From JALZDI01 sp035557095 (GTDB lineage: Bacteria; Actinomycetota; Actinomycetes; Propionibacteriales; Nocardioidaceae): 64,000 nucleotides of DNA. Location of the stretch: NCBI GenBank assembly GCA_035557095.1, contig DATMEB010000125.1, positions 16,146 through 80,145 of the forward strand, given 5' to 3'. The notes beneath the pieces were generated by a model. It ran no database searches. It was not told the DNA's origin and was given only the letters and a program-made list of their open reading frames with translations. Both the position numbers and the translations under genes were made by a program. Below, piece by piece: positions 51,414-59,766 of this stretch. Each line of letters starts with the position of its first letter. Within the stretch, counting starts at the first letter, position 1.

Positions 51414-51857
51414 ATGACTCGTGACGAGGGCACCGGCTTCACCCTGCACGTGCCGGACGTCTCCATGGACGCCGTCGAGCGCTACCACGAGGCGTGGCGG
51501 CTGCTGGAGGGCCAGCAGCCGCGCGACGCGATCACCGTTCTCGACCCGGCCGTCGCGCAGGAGCCGGACAGCACGAGCCTGCGCACGCTGCGCGCGTGGG
51601 CGTACTTCCAGAGCGCGCACCTGACCGGTGCGGAGGCCGACCTGCGGATGATCGTGGAGGAGCGGCCCACCGACGTGTGGGCGCGCTTCGCGCTGGGCCG
51701 CACGCTCGAACGGCAGAGCCGCCTGCAGGACGCCCTGCCGCACCTGCGGCTCGCCGCGGTGATGAGCGGCGACCCGGAGCACGAGACCGCGGTGCTGCGG
51801 GTCGAGCGCCGGCTCGCCGAACGCGGCGAGAAGCCGTTCGACGACCTCACCGACTAG
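51414..51857 (+). CDS. Tetratricopeptide-repeat protein
   Basis: This 147-residue soluble protein has helical repeats (AVERYHEAWRLLEGQQPRDA, SLRTLRAWAYFQSAHLTGA, VWARFALGRTLERQSRLQDA) spaced about 34 residues, so three to four TPR units. These mediate protein contacts; the partner is unknown. The ATG follows GAAGGAGATGAC. It lies between rnpB and the convergent map gene. Confidence 0.82.
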   Translation: MTRDEGTGFTLHVPDVSMDAVERYHEAWRLLEGQQPRDAITVLDPAVAQEPDSTSLRTLRAWAYFQSAHLTGAEADLRMIVEERPTDVWARFALGRTLERQSRLQDALPHLRLAAVMSGDPEHETAVLRVERRLAERGEKPFDDLTD

Positions 51858-51896
51858 TACGACGCAGCAGCGCCGTCGCGGACTCGGTCGGCGACC

Positions 51897-52745
51897 TCAG
51901 GCAAGGGTGAGGATCTCCGCGCCGGTGTCGGTCACCAGCAGCGTGTGCTCGAACTGCGCGGTCCATGACTTGTCCTTGGTGGCGACGGTCCAGCCGTCGT
52001 CCCACATGTCCCACTCGAACGTGCCGAGCGTCAGCATCGGCTCGACGGTGAACGTCATGCCCGGCTCGATCATCGTGTCGAACCGCTCGTCGTCGTAGTG
52101 GGGGACGATCAGCCCGGAGTGGAACGCCGTGCCGATGCCGTGGCCGGTGAAGTCGCGCACGACGCCGTAGCCGAACCTGCGCGCGTACGACTCGATCACT
52201 CGTCCGACCACGTTGATGCGACGGCCGGGACGCACGGCCCGGATGCCGCGCAGCGTGGCCTCCCGGGTGCGTTCGACCAGCAGCCGGTGCTCCTCGGCGA
52301 CGTCACCGACCAGGAACGTGGCGTTGGTGTCGCCGTGGACTCCGTCGAGGTAGGCGGTGATGTCGACGTTGCAGATCTCGCCGTCCTCGAGCGGTCGTGA
52401 GTCGGGGATGCCGTGGCAGATGACCTCGTTGACGCTCGTGCACAGCGACTTCGGGAACAACCGGTACCCCAGCGTGGACGGGTATGCGCCGTGCTCGACG
52501 AGGAACTCGTGACCGACGAGGTCGAGCTCGTCGGTGGTGACGCCGGGGCGTACGTGCCGGCCCACCTCCTGCAGCGCCTCCGCGGCGAGCCTGCCGGCGG
52601 TACGCATCCGCGCGATGGTGTCGGCGTCCTTGACCTCCGGTCCGTCGTACGGCGTCGGCGAGGGCTTGTCGACGTACTCGGGCCGGTCGATGAAGGTGGG
52701 TACGTCGCGTCGCGGTGACACGACTCCTGGGGTCAACACAGTCAC
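51897..52745 (-). CDS. map: Methionine aminopeptidase, type I
   Basis: This 282-residue enzyme removes initiator methionine. Metal ligands are in NVDITAYLDGVHGDTNATF (two Asp), GHGIGTAFHS (His), MTFTVEPML (Glu) and AQFEHTLLVT (Glu); SVNEVICHGIP holds the active-site His. A 40-residue Pro-rich leader precedes the catalytic domain, as in actinobacterial MapB forms. The GTG at 52745 lies 6 bases after TACACT (52752-52757), a leaderless signal. Confidence 0.95.
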   Translation of the reverse strand: MTVLTPGVVSPRRDVPTFIDRPEYVDKPSPTPYDGPEVKDADTIARMRTAGRLAAEALQEVGRHVRPGVTTDELDLVGHEFLVEHGAYPSTLGYRLFPKSLCTSVNEVICHGIPDSRPLEDGEICNVDITAYLDGVHGDTNATFLVGDVAEEHRLLVERTREATLRGIRAVRPGRRINVVGRVIESYARRFGYGVVRDFTGHGIGTAFHSGLIVPHYDDERFDTMIEPGMTFTVEPMLTLGTFEWDMWDDGWTVATKDKSWTAQFEHTLLVTDTGAEILTLA

Positions 52746-52751
52746 GCCCCG

Positions 52752-52757
52752 AGTGTA
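52752..52757 (-). promoter_or_regulatory. -10 element of map
   Basis: TACACT on the minus strand, 6 bases before the GTG start of map; GCATACACT gives the extended form. Confidence 0.55.
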
Positions 52758-52813
52758 TGCGGGTCGTCATAGGGCAAGATCGAGGCAGGTGACCGACACA
52801 GGAGGGGTGACCG

Positions 52814-52999
52814 ATGAGCGAGCGGTGGTACTTCTGCCTCAACCACCACACCGTCGAGCCGGAGGACGGGTGCAAGGCGGCCGACCGGCTCGGCCCCTAC
52901 GACAGCCAGGCCGAGGCCTCCCGTGCGCTGGAGAAGGTCGCCGAGCGCAACGAGGAGTGGGAGAACGACCCGGCGTGGAACGACGACAAGGACGACTGA
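52814..52999 (+). CDS. Small conserved actinobacterial protein
   Basis: This 61-residue acidic protein starts MSERWYFCLNHHTVEP and continues with ALEKVAERNEEW. The Cys/His pair near the start and the WYFCLxHHxVE wording resemble a small protein seen in many actinobacterial genomes, without known function. AGGAGGGGTGACCG precedes the ATG. A perfect terminator follows. Confidence 0.75.
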   Translation: MSERWYFCLNHHTVEPEDGCKAADRLGPYDSQAEASRALEKVAERNEEWENDPAWNDDKDD

Positions 53000-53013
53000 C
53001 GCCGACACACGCA

Positions 53014-53049
53014 CGAAGGGCCCGCCGTCGCTCGACGGCGGGCCCTTCG
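53014..53049. terminator. Perfect 17-bp inverted repeat, bidirectional terminator
   Basis: The arm CGAAGGGCCCGCCGTCG (53014-53030) and its exact complement (53033-53049) flank a 2-base centre, giving a stem of about 15 pairs with a small loop. It separates the convergent small gene and the histone-like gene. Confidence 0.85.
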
Positions 53050-53068
53050 GCGCTCGGAGTGGAGTCGG

Positions 53069-53635
53069 TCAGACCCGCTTCGCGGTACGCCGGGCGGTGG
53101 TCCGGGCCGGTGACTTCCTGGTTGCCCGGGCGGTCGTCGCCTTCCTGGTTGGTGTCTTCTTGGCGGCACGCACCGTCGCGGTGGCCTTGCGCGCGGGAGC
53201 CTTCCGTGCGGTCGCGCGCTTGGCACCGGTCTTCTTCGCGGTCGCCTTCTTGGCGGTGCGCTTGGCGGTGGCGGTTGCCTTGCGCGCTGGCGACTTCTTC
53301 GCGGTCGCCTTCCTGGTCGCGGTCTTCTTCGCCGGCGACTTCTTGGCTGCGGCGGTCTTTCTGGTCGCGGTCTTCCTCGCCGGTGTCTTCTTCGCGGTCG
53401 CCTTCTTGGCGGTGCGCTTGGCGGTAGCCGTTGCCTTGCGCGCCGGCGACTTCTTGGCCGTCGTCCGCTTGGCTGCGGTCTTCTTGCCCGCAGTCTTCTT
53501 CGCGGTCGCCTTCTTGCCTGCAGCCTTTCTCGTGGTCTTCTTGGCTGCGCCGACCGGGCGGGTCACGGCCTTCTTCGCACCCGATTTCACGGCCCTGCTC
53601 GGCCTCTTCGCGGTAGCTCTTGTTGCCGGCACCAT
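53069..53635 (-). CDS. Histone H1-like Lys/Ala-rich protein
   Basis: This 188-residue protein is almost wholly Lys, Ala, Thr, Arg and Pro, in repeats such as KKSPARKATATAKRTAKKAT, KKTPARKTA and KKATAKKT. It resembles the C-terminal tail of HU-type nucleoid proteins (HupB) and eukaryotic H1, but has no HU domain and is a stand-alone gene. It should bind DNA or RNA non-specifically. The ATG has GGGAGG upstream. The DNA encoding it is repetitive, so its length may vary between strains. Confidence 0.85.
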   Translation of the reverse strand: MVPATRATAKRPSRAVKSGAKKAVTRPVGAAKKTTRKAAGKKATAKKTAGKKTAAKRTTAKKSPARKATATAKRTAKKATAKKTPARKTATRKTAAAKKSPAKKTATRKATAKKSPARKATATAKRTAKKATAKKTGAKRATARKAPARKATATVRAAKKTPTRKATTARATRKSPARTTARRTAKRV

Positions 53636-53884
53636 TGCCTCCCTTAAGGGATTTCGTCCGGCGCACGCCGGAGTTTCCTTGTTGCGAGGATGACACCTCT
53701 CGACATCCTCATTTGTGATCTTTGCAACTTCGGCGCGTCACGTAAACCATTTTCCGCGACTCACTTTCTGCGCGCCGAAACGGAAGTTGGGCAGACATTG
53801 CGCCAACGCTTTTCAGCGGTGTGCTCAGATCGCTTACCAGTAAGGGATCTAAGAACCAGTGCATGCTTCGTGTCGTCGAACGGC
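53636..53884. promoter_or_regulatory. Low-GC divergent region between the histone-like gene and the BtuF-like gene
   Basis: About 250 bases with visibly lower GC (roughly half) than the surroundings and no gene. On the histone side, CCCTTAAGGG (53641-53650) is a perfect palindrome that includes part of the Shine-Dalgarno, and TCCGGCG/CGCCGGA (53657-53672) forms a hairpin just upstream. These suggest 5'-UTR control of the histone-like gene. The promoter for the right-hand gene ends at TACGGT (53885-53890). Confidence 0.5.
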
Positions 53885-53890
53885 TACGGT
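53885..53890 (+). promoter_or_regulatory. -10 element of the BtuF-like gene
   Basis: TACGGT lies 6 bases before the GTG at 53897, a leaderless arrangement that decides this start. Confidence 0.5.
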
Positions 53891-53896
53891 GCAGAC

Positions 53897-54655
53897 GTGC
53901 ATGACGACATCGGCGACGAGCTCACACTGATGAGGTCACCACGACGCATCGTGTCGCTCGTTCCCTCTCTGACGGAGTCGATCGCGTCGACGAGCAGGAG
54001 TTTGTTGGTGGGAGCCACGAACTGGTGCACGCACCCGTCCGACCTCGACGTCGCACGTGTTCGCGGCACCAAGAACCCCGACGTCGACGCGGTCGTCGCG
54101 CTGCGACCCGAGGTCGTGATCGCGAACGCCGAGGAGAACCGCGAGGAGGACATCCGGCGACTGCGCGAGCACGGTGTCGCGGTGTGGGTCACGGCACCGA
54201 CGACGGTGCCGGAGGCGCTGACGTCGCTGGGCCGCATGTACGACGCATTGCTGCTCGAGCGTCCCGGATGGCTGATGGTCGCCGAGCAGGAGTGGGCTCC
54301 TGCGCCGCCACCACCCTCGCGGCAGGCCGTGGTGCCGATCTGGCGTCGTCCGTGGATGGCGCTGGGGCGTGACACGTTCGCCGGTGACGTTCTGGCCCGC
54401 CTCGGCGTGCGCAACGTCCTCGACGGCGATCCCGAGCGGTACCCGCGCATCGCCCTCGACGGGCTGCCCGCGCACGACCTGGTCGTACTGCCCGATGAGC
54501 CGTACGCGTTCGACGAGACCGACGGCCCGGAGGCTTTCCCCGCCGTGCCGAGCGCGTGCGTGTCCGGGCGGCACCTCACCTGGTACGGGCCATCGCTGGT
54601 CGAGGCTCGTCAGCTGCTCACAGCGCAGCTGGCCGCCGCCTGGACGGACCGATGA
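53897..54655 (+). CDS. BtuF-like helical-backbone receptor protein without signal peptide
   Basis: This 252-residue protein shows the fold of metal-chelate receptors: RRIVSLVPSLTESI, LVGATNWCTHPSDL, VVALRPEVVIANAEENREEDI and C-terminal GPSLVEARQLLTAQL. Such domains bind cobalamin or siderophores for ABC import, but there is no signal peptide or lipobox and no transporter nearby, so this member is probably cytosolic with another role. The next gene overlaps its stop by 4 bases. Confidence 0.78.
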   Translation: MHDDIGDELTLMRSPRRIVSLVPSLTESIASTSRSLLVGATNWCTHPSDLDVARVRGTKNPDVDAVVALRPEVVIANAEENREEDIRRLREHGVAVWVTAPTTVPEALTSLGRMYDALLLERPGWLMVAEQEWAPAPPPPSRQAVVPIWRRPWMALGRDTFAGDVLARLGVRNVLDGDPERYPRIALDGLPAHDLVVLPDEPYAFDETDGPEAFPAVPSACVSGRHLTWYGPSLVEARQLLTAQLAAAWTDR

Positions 54656-54918
54656 GCAGGCTGAACCTGCGGCGCTCGGGTCCGTGGATCGGGATGGCCG
54701 GGCTGGTCACGATGCTGTGGCTCTACGGCGCCTCCGCGCTCGTGGCCCCGCCGTGGGCAGTGGCCGTGCTCGTCGTCCTGTGGCTGGTGCAGTTCGTGCT
54801 CGCCTGCCGGTGGTTCAGCCGTAGGCCCTATGTCGTGCTGGCGATGCCGGTCATCGCGATCGTCGTGTGGCTGAGCGCGATCGTGGCCGGCGACGTACTG
54901 CTGGGCTGGACCGCCTGA
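54652..54918 (+). CDS. Small integral membrane protein
   Basis: This 88-residue protein of unrecognised family has three hydrophobic segments (about residues 12-29, 32-51 and 58-80). Its ATG overlaps the stop of the BtuF-like gene by 4 bases, so the two are co-translated. Its end lies 4 bases from the convergent panB stop. Confidence 0.65.
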   Translation: MSRLNLRRSGPWIGMAGLVTMLWLYGASALVAPPWAVAVLVVLWLVQFVLACRWFSRRPYVVLAMPVIAIVVWLSAIVAGDVLLGWTA

Positions 54919-54922
54919 CCGC

Positions 54923-55780
54923 TCACTGGAAGGTGTGCTCGTCGCCCGGGAAGGTGCCGTCGGCGACCTCGGCGGCGTAGCGCTGCGCGGCGTCGAGGAG
55001 CACGCCGTGCAGGTCGGCGTACTGCTTGACGAACTTCGCCATCCGGCCGGTGCGCAGCCCGGCCATGTCCGGCCACACCAGAACCTGCGCGTCGCAGTGC
55101 CCCCCCGCGCCGATCCCGATCGTCGGGATCGCGAGCTTGTCGGTGACCTGTGCGGCGACGTCGCCGGGCACCATCTCCATCACCAGCGCGAAGGCCCCGG
55201 CCTCCTCGAGCGCCGCGGCGTCCTCCAGCAGCTGCGCGGCCGCGGCGCCCCGTCCCTGCACCCGGTAGCCGCTGAGCCCGTGCTCGCTCTGCGGGGTGAA
55301 GCCGATGTGCGCCATCACCGGGATGCCGGAGCGGGTCAGCAGCTCCACCTGCGGTGCGACCGCGGCGCCACCCTCGAGCTTGACGGCATGCGCGTCGGCC
55401 TCCTTCATGAACCGCGCGGCGGTGTGGAACGCCTGCTCCGCCGAGGCCTGGTAGGTCCCGAACGGCAGGTCGGCCACGACCAGGGACCGCTTGACCGAGC
55501 GCGTGACCGCGCGGACCAGCGGCAGCATCTCGTCGACGGTGACCGGCAGCGACGTCTGGTTGCCGAAGACGTTGTTGCTCGCGGAGTCGCCGACGAGGAG
55601 GACGGGGATGCCGGCCTCGTCGAACGTCTGCGCGGCGTACTGCTCGTAGGCGGTGAGCATCGCCCACTTCTCGCCGCGCTGCTTCATCTCGTGCAGGTGG
55701 TGGATCCGAACCCGCCTGGCCGGCGTCTTGGCGGTGGAGTCTGACGAGCCGCTGCCGTACGGCGCTGGCATCTCGCTCAT
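54923..55780 (-). CDS. panB: 3-methyl-2-oxobutanoate hydroxymethyltransferase
   Basis: This 285-residue enzyme makes ketopantoate, the first step of pantothenate and CoA synthesis. Family features are MLTAYEQYAAQTFDEAGIPVLLVGDSASNNVFG, VVADLPFGTY, AVKLEGG, MAHIGFTPQS and TIGIGAGGHCDAQVLVWPDM. The start region MSEMPAPYGSGSS is a short disordered leader; GCGAGG lies upstream. Confidence 0.95.
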   Translation of the reverse strand: MSEMPAPYGSGSSDSTAKTPARRVRIHHLHEMKQRGEKWAMLTAYEQYAAQTFDEAGIPVLLVGDSASNNVFGNQTSLPVTVDEMLPLVRAVTRSVKRSLVVADLPFGTYQASAEQAFHTAARFMKEADAHAVKLEGGAAVAPQVELLTRSGIPVMAHIGFTPQSEHGLSGYRVQGRGAAAAQLLEDAAALEEAGAFALVMEMVPGDVAAQVTDKLAIPTIGIGAGGHCDAQVLVWPDMAGLRTGRMAKFVKQYADLHGVLLDAAQRYAAEVADGTFPGDEHTFQ

Positions 55781-55919
55781 GCTCGCTACCTCGCAGTCAC
55801 TCTCGAGGCTCCCCGGCGGAGTCCCCGGAACGTCCTCAGCCTGTCACCGCGGACCCGCCGGCGCGATACCCCCGCGGTGTCGACTGGCTCACGTCGCGCG
55901 GTCGCAGGTCTCGCGTGGT

Positions 55920-57680
55920 TCAGTGCGGGGCCACCTCGCGCCAGGCGTTGCCGATCGGCAGCCTGCGGTCGCGACCGAAGTTGCGGGGCGACACCTTGGG
56001 ACCGGGCGGGTACTGGCGGCGCTTGTACTCCGCGCGGTCGACCATGCGCAGCACCTTCTCGACCAGGTCGGGGTCGAACCCGTCGGCCACCAGAGCGGCC
56101 GAGCCGTGGTCGCGCTCGATGTAGGCGTACAGCACCTCGTCGAGCAGCCCGTAGTCGGGCAGCGCGTCGCTGTCGAGCTGTCCCGGGCGCAGCTCGGCGC
56201 TCGGTGGCTTGCCGATGACGTTCTCCGGGAGCGGCGGCTGCTCGCCGCGTCGTCCGGCCTCTGCGTTGCGCCAGCGGGCCAGCTCCCACACCTGGGTCTT
56301 GAGGACGTCCTTGAGCGGGGCGAAGCCGCCGACCGCGTCGCCGTAGATCGTGGAGTAGCCCACCGCGAGCTCGCTCTTGTTGCCGCACGCGAGCACCAGG
56401 TGGTTGCGCTGGTTGGACAGCCCCATCCACACCACGGCGCGGATCCGCGCCTGCAGGTTCTCCTCGGCCACGCCGTCGAGGGACAGCTGCTCCTGGAACG
56501 CGTCGAACAGGGTGGCGATCGGCACCACCTCGTAGTGCAGCCCGGTGCGCTCGGCCAGCTCCTTGGCGTCGGTCTTCGAGTGCTCGCTGGACCAGTCGCT
56601 GGGGTTGGAGACGCCGTAGACGTTGTCCGCGCCGATCGCGTCGCAGGCCACCACCGCCGTGAGCGTGGAGTCGATGCCGCCGGACAGGCCCAGCAGGACG
56701 CTGTCGAAGCCGTTCTTGCGCACGTAGTCGCGCAGCCCGACCACCAGCGCCTCGTAGACCTCGGCCTCGTCCTGGATGCGCGGCTCGACCACCGACGGGT
56801 TCGGGGTGTACGCGGGGACCGGGTCGCGGGAGATCGCCGTGCCCTCGATCCGCAGGCCGCTGTAGCCGGACTCGGGTGCCACCGACGCGTCGGGGTCGGC
56901 CTCGCGCACGTCGAGGTCGACCAGCAGCAGCGCCGGGTCGAACTGCGGGGCGCGTGCCAGTACCTCGCCCTCGGCGTCGACCACGATCGAGTCGCCGTCG
57001 AAGACCAGCTCGTCCTGCCCGCCGACGAGGTTGACGTAGGCCAGCGGGCAGCCGGCCTCGCGGGCGCGTCCGGCGCAGAGCTCCAGTCGCTGGTCGTCCT
57101 TGTTGCGCTCGTACGGCGAGCCGTTGATGACCACGAGCAGACCGGCGTCGGCCGAACGTGCGGTCACGGTGGGGCCGTCCTGCCACAGGTCCTCGCAGAT
57201 GCAGAACGCCACGTCGACGCCGCGCACCCGCACGACCTGCATGGTGTCGCCGGGGACGAAGTAGCGGTACTCGTCGAAGACGCCGTAGTTGGGCAGGTGG
57301 TGTTTGGCGTAGCAGGCCACGACCTTGCCGTCGTGCAGGATCGCGGCCGCGTTCTGCGGCGCGTTCTTGGGACGGCCGAGCCGCTCCTCGAGGCTCTGGT
57401 CGCTGCCGAGGTAGCCGACGAGCACGGCACAGTCGCCGAGTCCCTCCGCCTTCAGCCGCTCGGCCAGTGCGCGCACCGCCTGCTGCGAGGCCTCCACGAA
57501 CGACGCGCGGAACGCGAGGTCCTCGATCGGGTAGCCGGTGAGCGCCATCTCCGGGAACGCCACCAGGTGCGCGCCGCCGTCCACCGCCTCCCTGGTGCGG
57601 CGGAGGATCCGGTCGGCGTTGTCGGCGATCCCGCCGACCACGAAGTCGTCCTGGGCCAGAGCGATCCGTAGCTGTGCCAC
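55920..57680 (-). CDS. nadE: Glutamine-dependent NAD+ synthetase
   Basis: In this 586-residue enzyme, residues 1-270 are the nitrilase-like glutaminase with Glu in VAFPEMALTGYP, Lys in AKHHLPNYG and Cys in FCICEDLW. Residues about 310-586 are the synthetase with the PP-loop LSGGIDSTLT. It makes NAD+ from deamido-NAD+ using ammonia from glutamine. The GTG at 57680 lies 6 bases after TAGGCT (57687-57692). It shares the neighbourhood with panB, glnA and glnE, all tied to nitrogen or cofactor supply. Confidence 0.95.
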   Translation of the reverse strand: MAQLRIALAQDDFVVGGIADNADRILRRTREAVDGGAHLVAFPEMALTGYPIEDLAFRASFVEASQQAVRALAERLKAEGLGDCAVLVGYLGSDQSLEERLGRPKNAPQNAAAILHDGKVVACYAKHHLPNYGVFDEYRYFVPGDTMQVVRVRGVDVAFCICEDLWQDGPTVTARSADAGLLVVINGSPYERNKDDQRLELCAGRAREAGCPLAYVNLVGGQDELVFDGDSIVVDAEGEVLARAPQFDPALLLVDLDVREADPDASVAPESGYSGLRIEGTAISRDPVPAYTPNPSVVEPRIQDEAEVYEALVVGLRDYVRKNGFDSVLLGLSGGIDSTLTAVVACDAIGADNVYGVSNPSDWSSEHSKTDAKELAERTGLHYEVVPIATLFDAFQEQLSLDGVAEENLQARIRAVVWMGLSNQRNHLVLACGNKSELAVGYSTIYGDAVGGFAPLKDVLKTQVWELARWRNAEAGRRGEQPPLPENVIGKPPSAELRPGQLDSDALPDYGLLDEVLYAYIERDHGSAALVADGFDPDLVEKVLRMVDRAEYKRRQYPPGPKVSPRNFGRDRRLPIGNAWREVAPH

Positions 57681-57686
57681 GGCCCG

Positions 57687-57692
57687 AGCCTA
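57687..57692 (-). promoter_or_regulatory. -10 element of nadE
   Basis: TAGGCT on the minus strand, 6 bases before the GTG start of nadE, consistent with a leaderless transcript. Confidence 0.55.
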
Positions 57693-57833
57693 GCCGCGGG
57701 CCGATGCGGCCGACGCGCGGTGGTCCCGGCGTCCGGCCGGGCCGCCCGGGGCGGACCGCGGGCGGAAACCTCGCGGAAACACCCGTGCGGCAGACTGAGG
57801 TGGGCTCACCACCGTCCGCGAGGAGAAGCAGGC

Positions 57834-59174
57834 ATGGGGAAGCAGGAAGAGTTCGTGCTGCGCGCGCTCGAGGAGCGCGACGTGCGGTTCGTGCGGCTGT
57901 GGTTCACCGACGTGCTCGGCTTCCTCAAGTCCGTCGCGATCGCCCCCGCCGAGCTCGAGGGCGCCTTCAGCGAGGGCATCGGCTTCGACGGCTCCGCGAT
58001 CGAGGGCTTCGCCCGGGTGTACGAGGCCGACATGCTCGCCAAGCCCGACCCCTCGACGTTCCAGATCCTGCCCTGGCGCGGGGAGTACCCCGCGACCGCA
58101 CGGATGTTCTGCGACATCGTGATGCCGGACGGCTCCGCCTCCTATGCCGACCCCCGCTACGTCCTCAAGCGCGCACTCGGCAGGGCGGCCGACAAGGGGT
58201 TCACGTTCTACACCCACCCCGAGATCGAGTTCTTCCTGTTCAAGAACACCCCCGGCGGCAACGTCCTCGACCCGGTGCCGGTCGACAGCAGCGGCTACTT
58301 CGACCACACCGCGCAGGGTGCCGGCAGCGACTTCCGCCGCGAGGCGATCACGATGCTGGAGTCGATGGGCATCTCGGTGGAGTTCAGCCACCACGAGGGT
58401 GCGCCGGGGCAGCAGGAGATCGACCTGAGGTACGCCGACGCGCTGTCGACCGCCGACAACATCATGACGTTCCGGGTCGTGGTCAAGGAGGTCGCGCTCT
58501 CGCAGGGGCTGTACGGCTCGTTCATGCCCAAGCCGTTCACCGAGTACGCCGGCTCGGGCATGCACACCCACATGTCACTGTTCGAGGGCGACCAGAACGT
58601 CTTCTTCGAGGCGGGCTCGGAGTACCACCTGTCGAAGACCGGTCGCGCGTTCATCGCGGGCCTGCTGCACCACGCCGCGGAGATCACCGCAGTGACCAAC
58701 CAGTGGGTCAACTCCTACAAGCGGATGGCCGCCGGCGGTGAGGCTCCGTCGTACATCTGCTGGGGTCACAACAACCGGTCCGCGCTGGTGCGGGTGCCGA
58801 TGTACAAGCCGTCCAAGGGCCAGTCCACGCGCATCGAGCTGCGCTCGATCGACACGGCCTGCAACCCCTACCTCGCGTTCGCGGTCATGCTCGCGGCCGG
58901 CATGAAGGGGATCGAGGAGGACTACCCCCTGCCGTCCGGCGCCGAGGACGACGTCTGGGGCCTCACCGACCGCGAGCGCCGTGCGATGGGCATCGAGCCG
59001 CTGCCGAAGAACCTCGATGACGCGATCGGCCTGATGGAGAACAGCGAGCTGGTCGCCGAGACCCTGGGCGAGCAGGTCTTCGACTTCTTCCTGCGCAACA
59101 AGCGGCAGGAGTTCGACGACTACCGCCGCCAGGTCACCCAGTTCGAGAAGGAGCGCATGCTCCCGGTCCTGTGA
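57834..59174 (+). CDS. glnA: Glutamine synthetase family protein, GlnA2-like
   Basis: This 446-residue protein of the glutamine synthetase fold has GFDGSAIEGF, FYTHPEIEFFL (metal Glu), GSGMHTHMSLF, NNRSALVRVP and RIELRSIDTACNPYL. It lacks the segment with the adenylylated tyrosine (NLYDLPPE) found in GlnA1; the corresponding part reads LTDRERRAMGIEPLPKNL. It is therefore the GlnA2 type, next to glnE as Rv2222c is in M. tuberculosis. Streptomyces GlnA2 acts on polyamines instead of ammonia, so the true substrate is open. The ATG has GAGGAG upstream. Confidence 0.9.
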   Translation: MGKQEEFVLRALEERDVRFVRLWFTDVLGFLKSVAIAPAELEGAFSEGIGFDGSAIEGFARVYEADMLAKPDPSTFQILPWRGEYPATARMFCDIVMPDGSASYADPRYVLKRALGRAADKGFTFYTHPEIEFFLFKNTPGGNVLDPVPVDSSGYFDHTAQGAGSDFRREAITMLESMGISVEFSHHEGAPGQQEIDLRYADALSTADNIMTFRVVVKEVALSQGLYGSFMPKPFTEYAGSGMHTHMSLFEGDQNVFFEAGSEYHLSKTGRAFIAGLLHHAAEITAVTNQWVNSYKRMAAGGEAPSYICWGHNNRSALVRVPMYKPSKGQSTRIELRSIDTACNPYLAFAVMLAAGMKGIEEDYPLPSGAEDDVWGLTDRERRAMGIEPLPKNLDDAIGLMENSELVAETLGEQVFDFFLRNKRQEFDDYRRQVTQFEKERMLPVL

Positions 59175-59201
59175 GCCGGTCCTGTGAGCCGGTCCGGTGA
59201 C
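59163..59201 (+). repeat. 13-bp tandem repeat across the glnA stop codon
   Basis: CCGGTCCTGTGAG occurs twice in succession, followed by a decayed third copy. The first copy encodes the final PVL-stop of the synthetase, so the repeated unit duplicates the gene end without changing the protein. Confidence 0.8.
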
Positions 59202-59212
59202 GCCGGTCTTGG

Positions 59213-59653
59213 TCAGATGGGCCGGTCCGGGTCGAGGTCGATGCGCACGGTGAGCAGCTCGGTGCCCAGGGAGCGCACCGCGACCGCGTTGACCCGCGCG
59301 ACGAACCTGCGGGCGGCCAGCATCCGCTGCCGTTCGCGAGGGTCGTCGTCGGGCAGCAGGTGGCCCCGGCCGGTGCGCCAGTGCCCGCGCACGCGTACGC
59401 GGACCCGCGGGTCGGCCTCGATGTTGAGGACGTACGCCGAGCGCCTGCCGTGCTCGGAGACGATCCAGAACGTGTCGCCGTCGAGCCCGTCTCCGACCGG
59501 GTTGCGGCGGGGGAGTCCGGACCTGCGTCCGGTGGTCTCCAGCAGCGCGTAGCCGGGCACCCGCCAGCCGCGGTCGAGCACAGAACGCACGACCGGGTTC
59601 GCGACCCGCCGCTGTACGAACGTCACCAGGCGGTACTTGTCCATGTCCTGCAT
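59213..59653 (-). CDS. F420-type (deazaflavin) nitroreductase family protein, Ddn-like
   Basis: This 146-residue split-barrel protein shows LLETTGRRSGLPRRNPVG, GDTFWIVSEHGRRSAYVLNIEADPRVRVRVRG and a C-terminal RRFVARVNAVAVRSLGTELLTVRI. These are marks of the Ddn/deazaflavin-dependent family, which uses reduced F420 to reduce quinones and other compounds. It starts MQDMDKYRLV; the ATG three codons later is also possible. Substrate unknown. Confidence 0.82.
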   Translation of the reverse strand: MQDMDKYRLVTFVQRRVANPVVRSVLDRGWRVPGYALLETTGRRSGLPRRNPVGDGLDGDTFWIVSEHGRRSAYVLNIEADPRVRVRVRGHWRTGRGHLLPDDDPRERQRMLAARRFVARVNAVAVRSLGTELLTVRIDLDPDRPI

Positions 59654-59766
59654 TCTGCAGGCGCCCCCGGCCGAGGGCGGCTAACCTCGTGGATCTGTGT
59701 CTTCTCGGCTTCGTGAGGTCACCGACAGAGGCATCGCGGGGCATCGAGAGGGATTCGGGGGGATCA

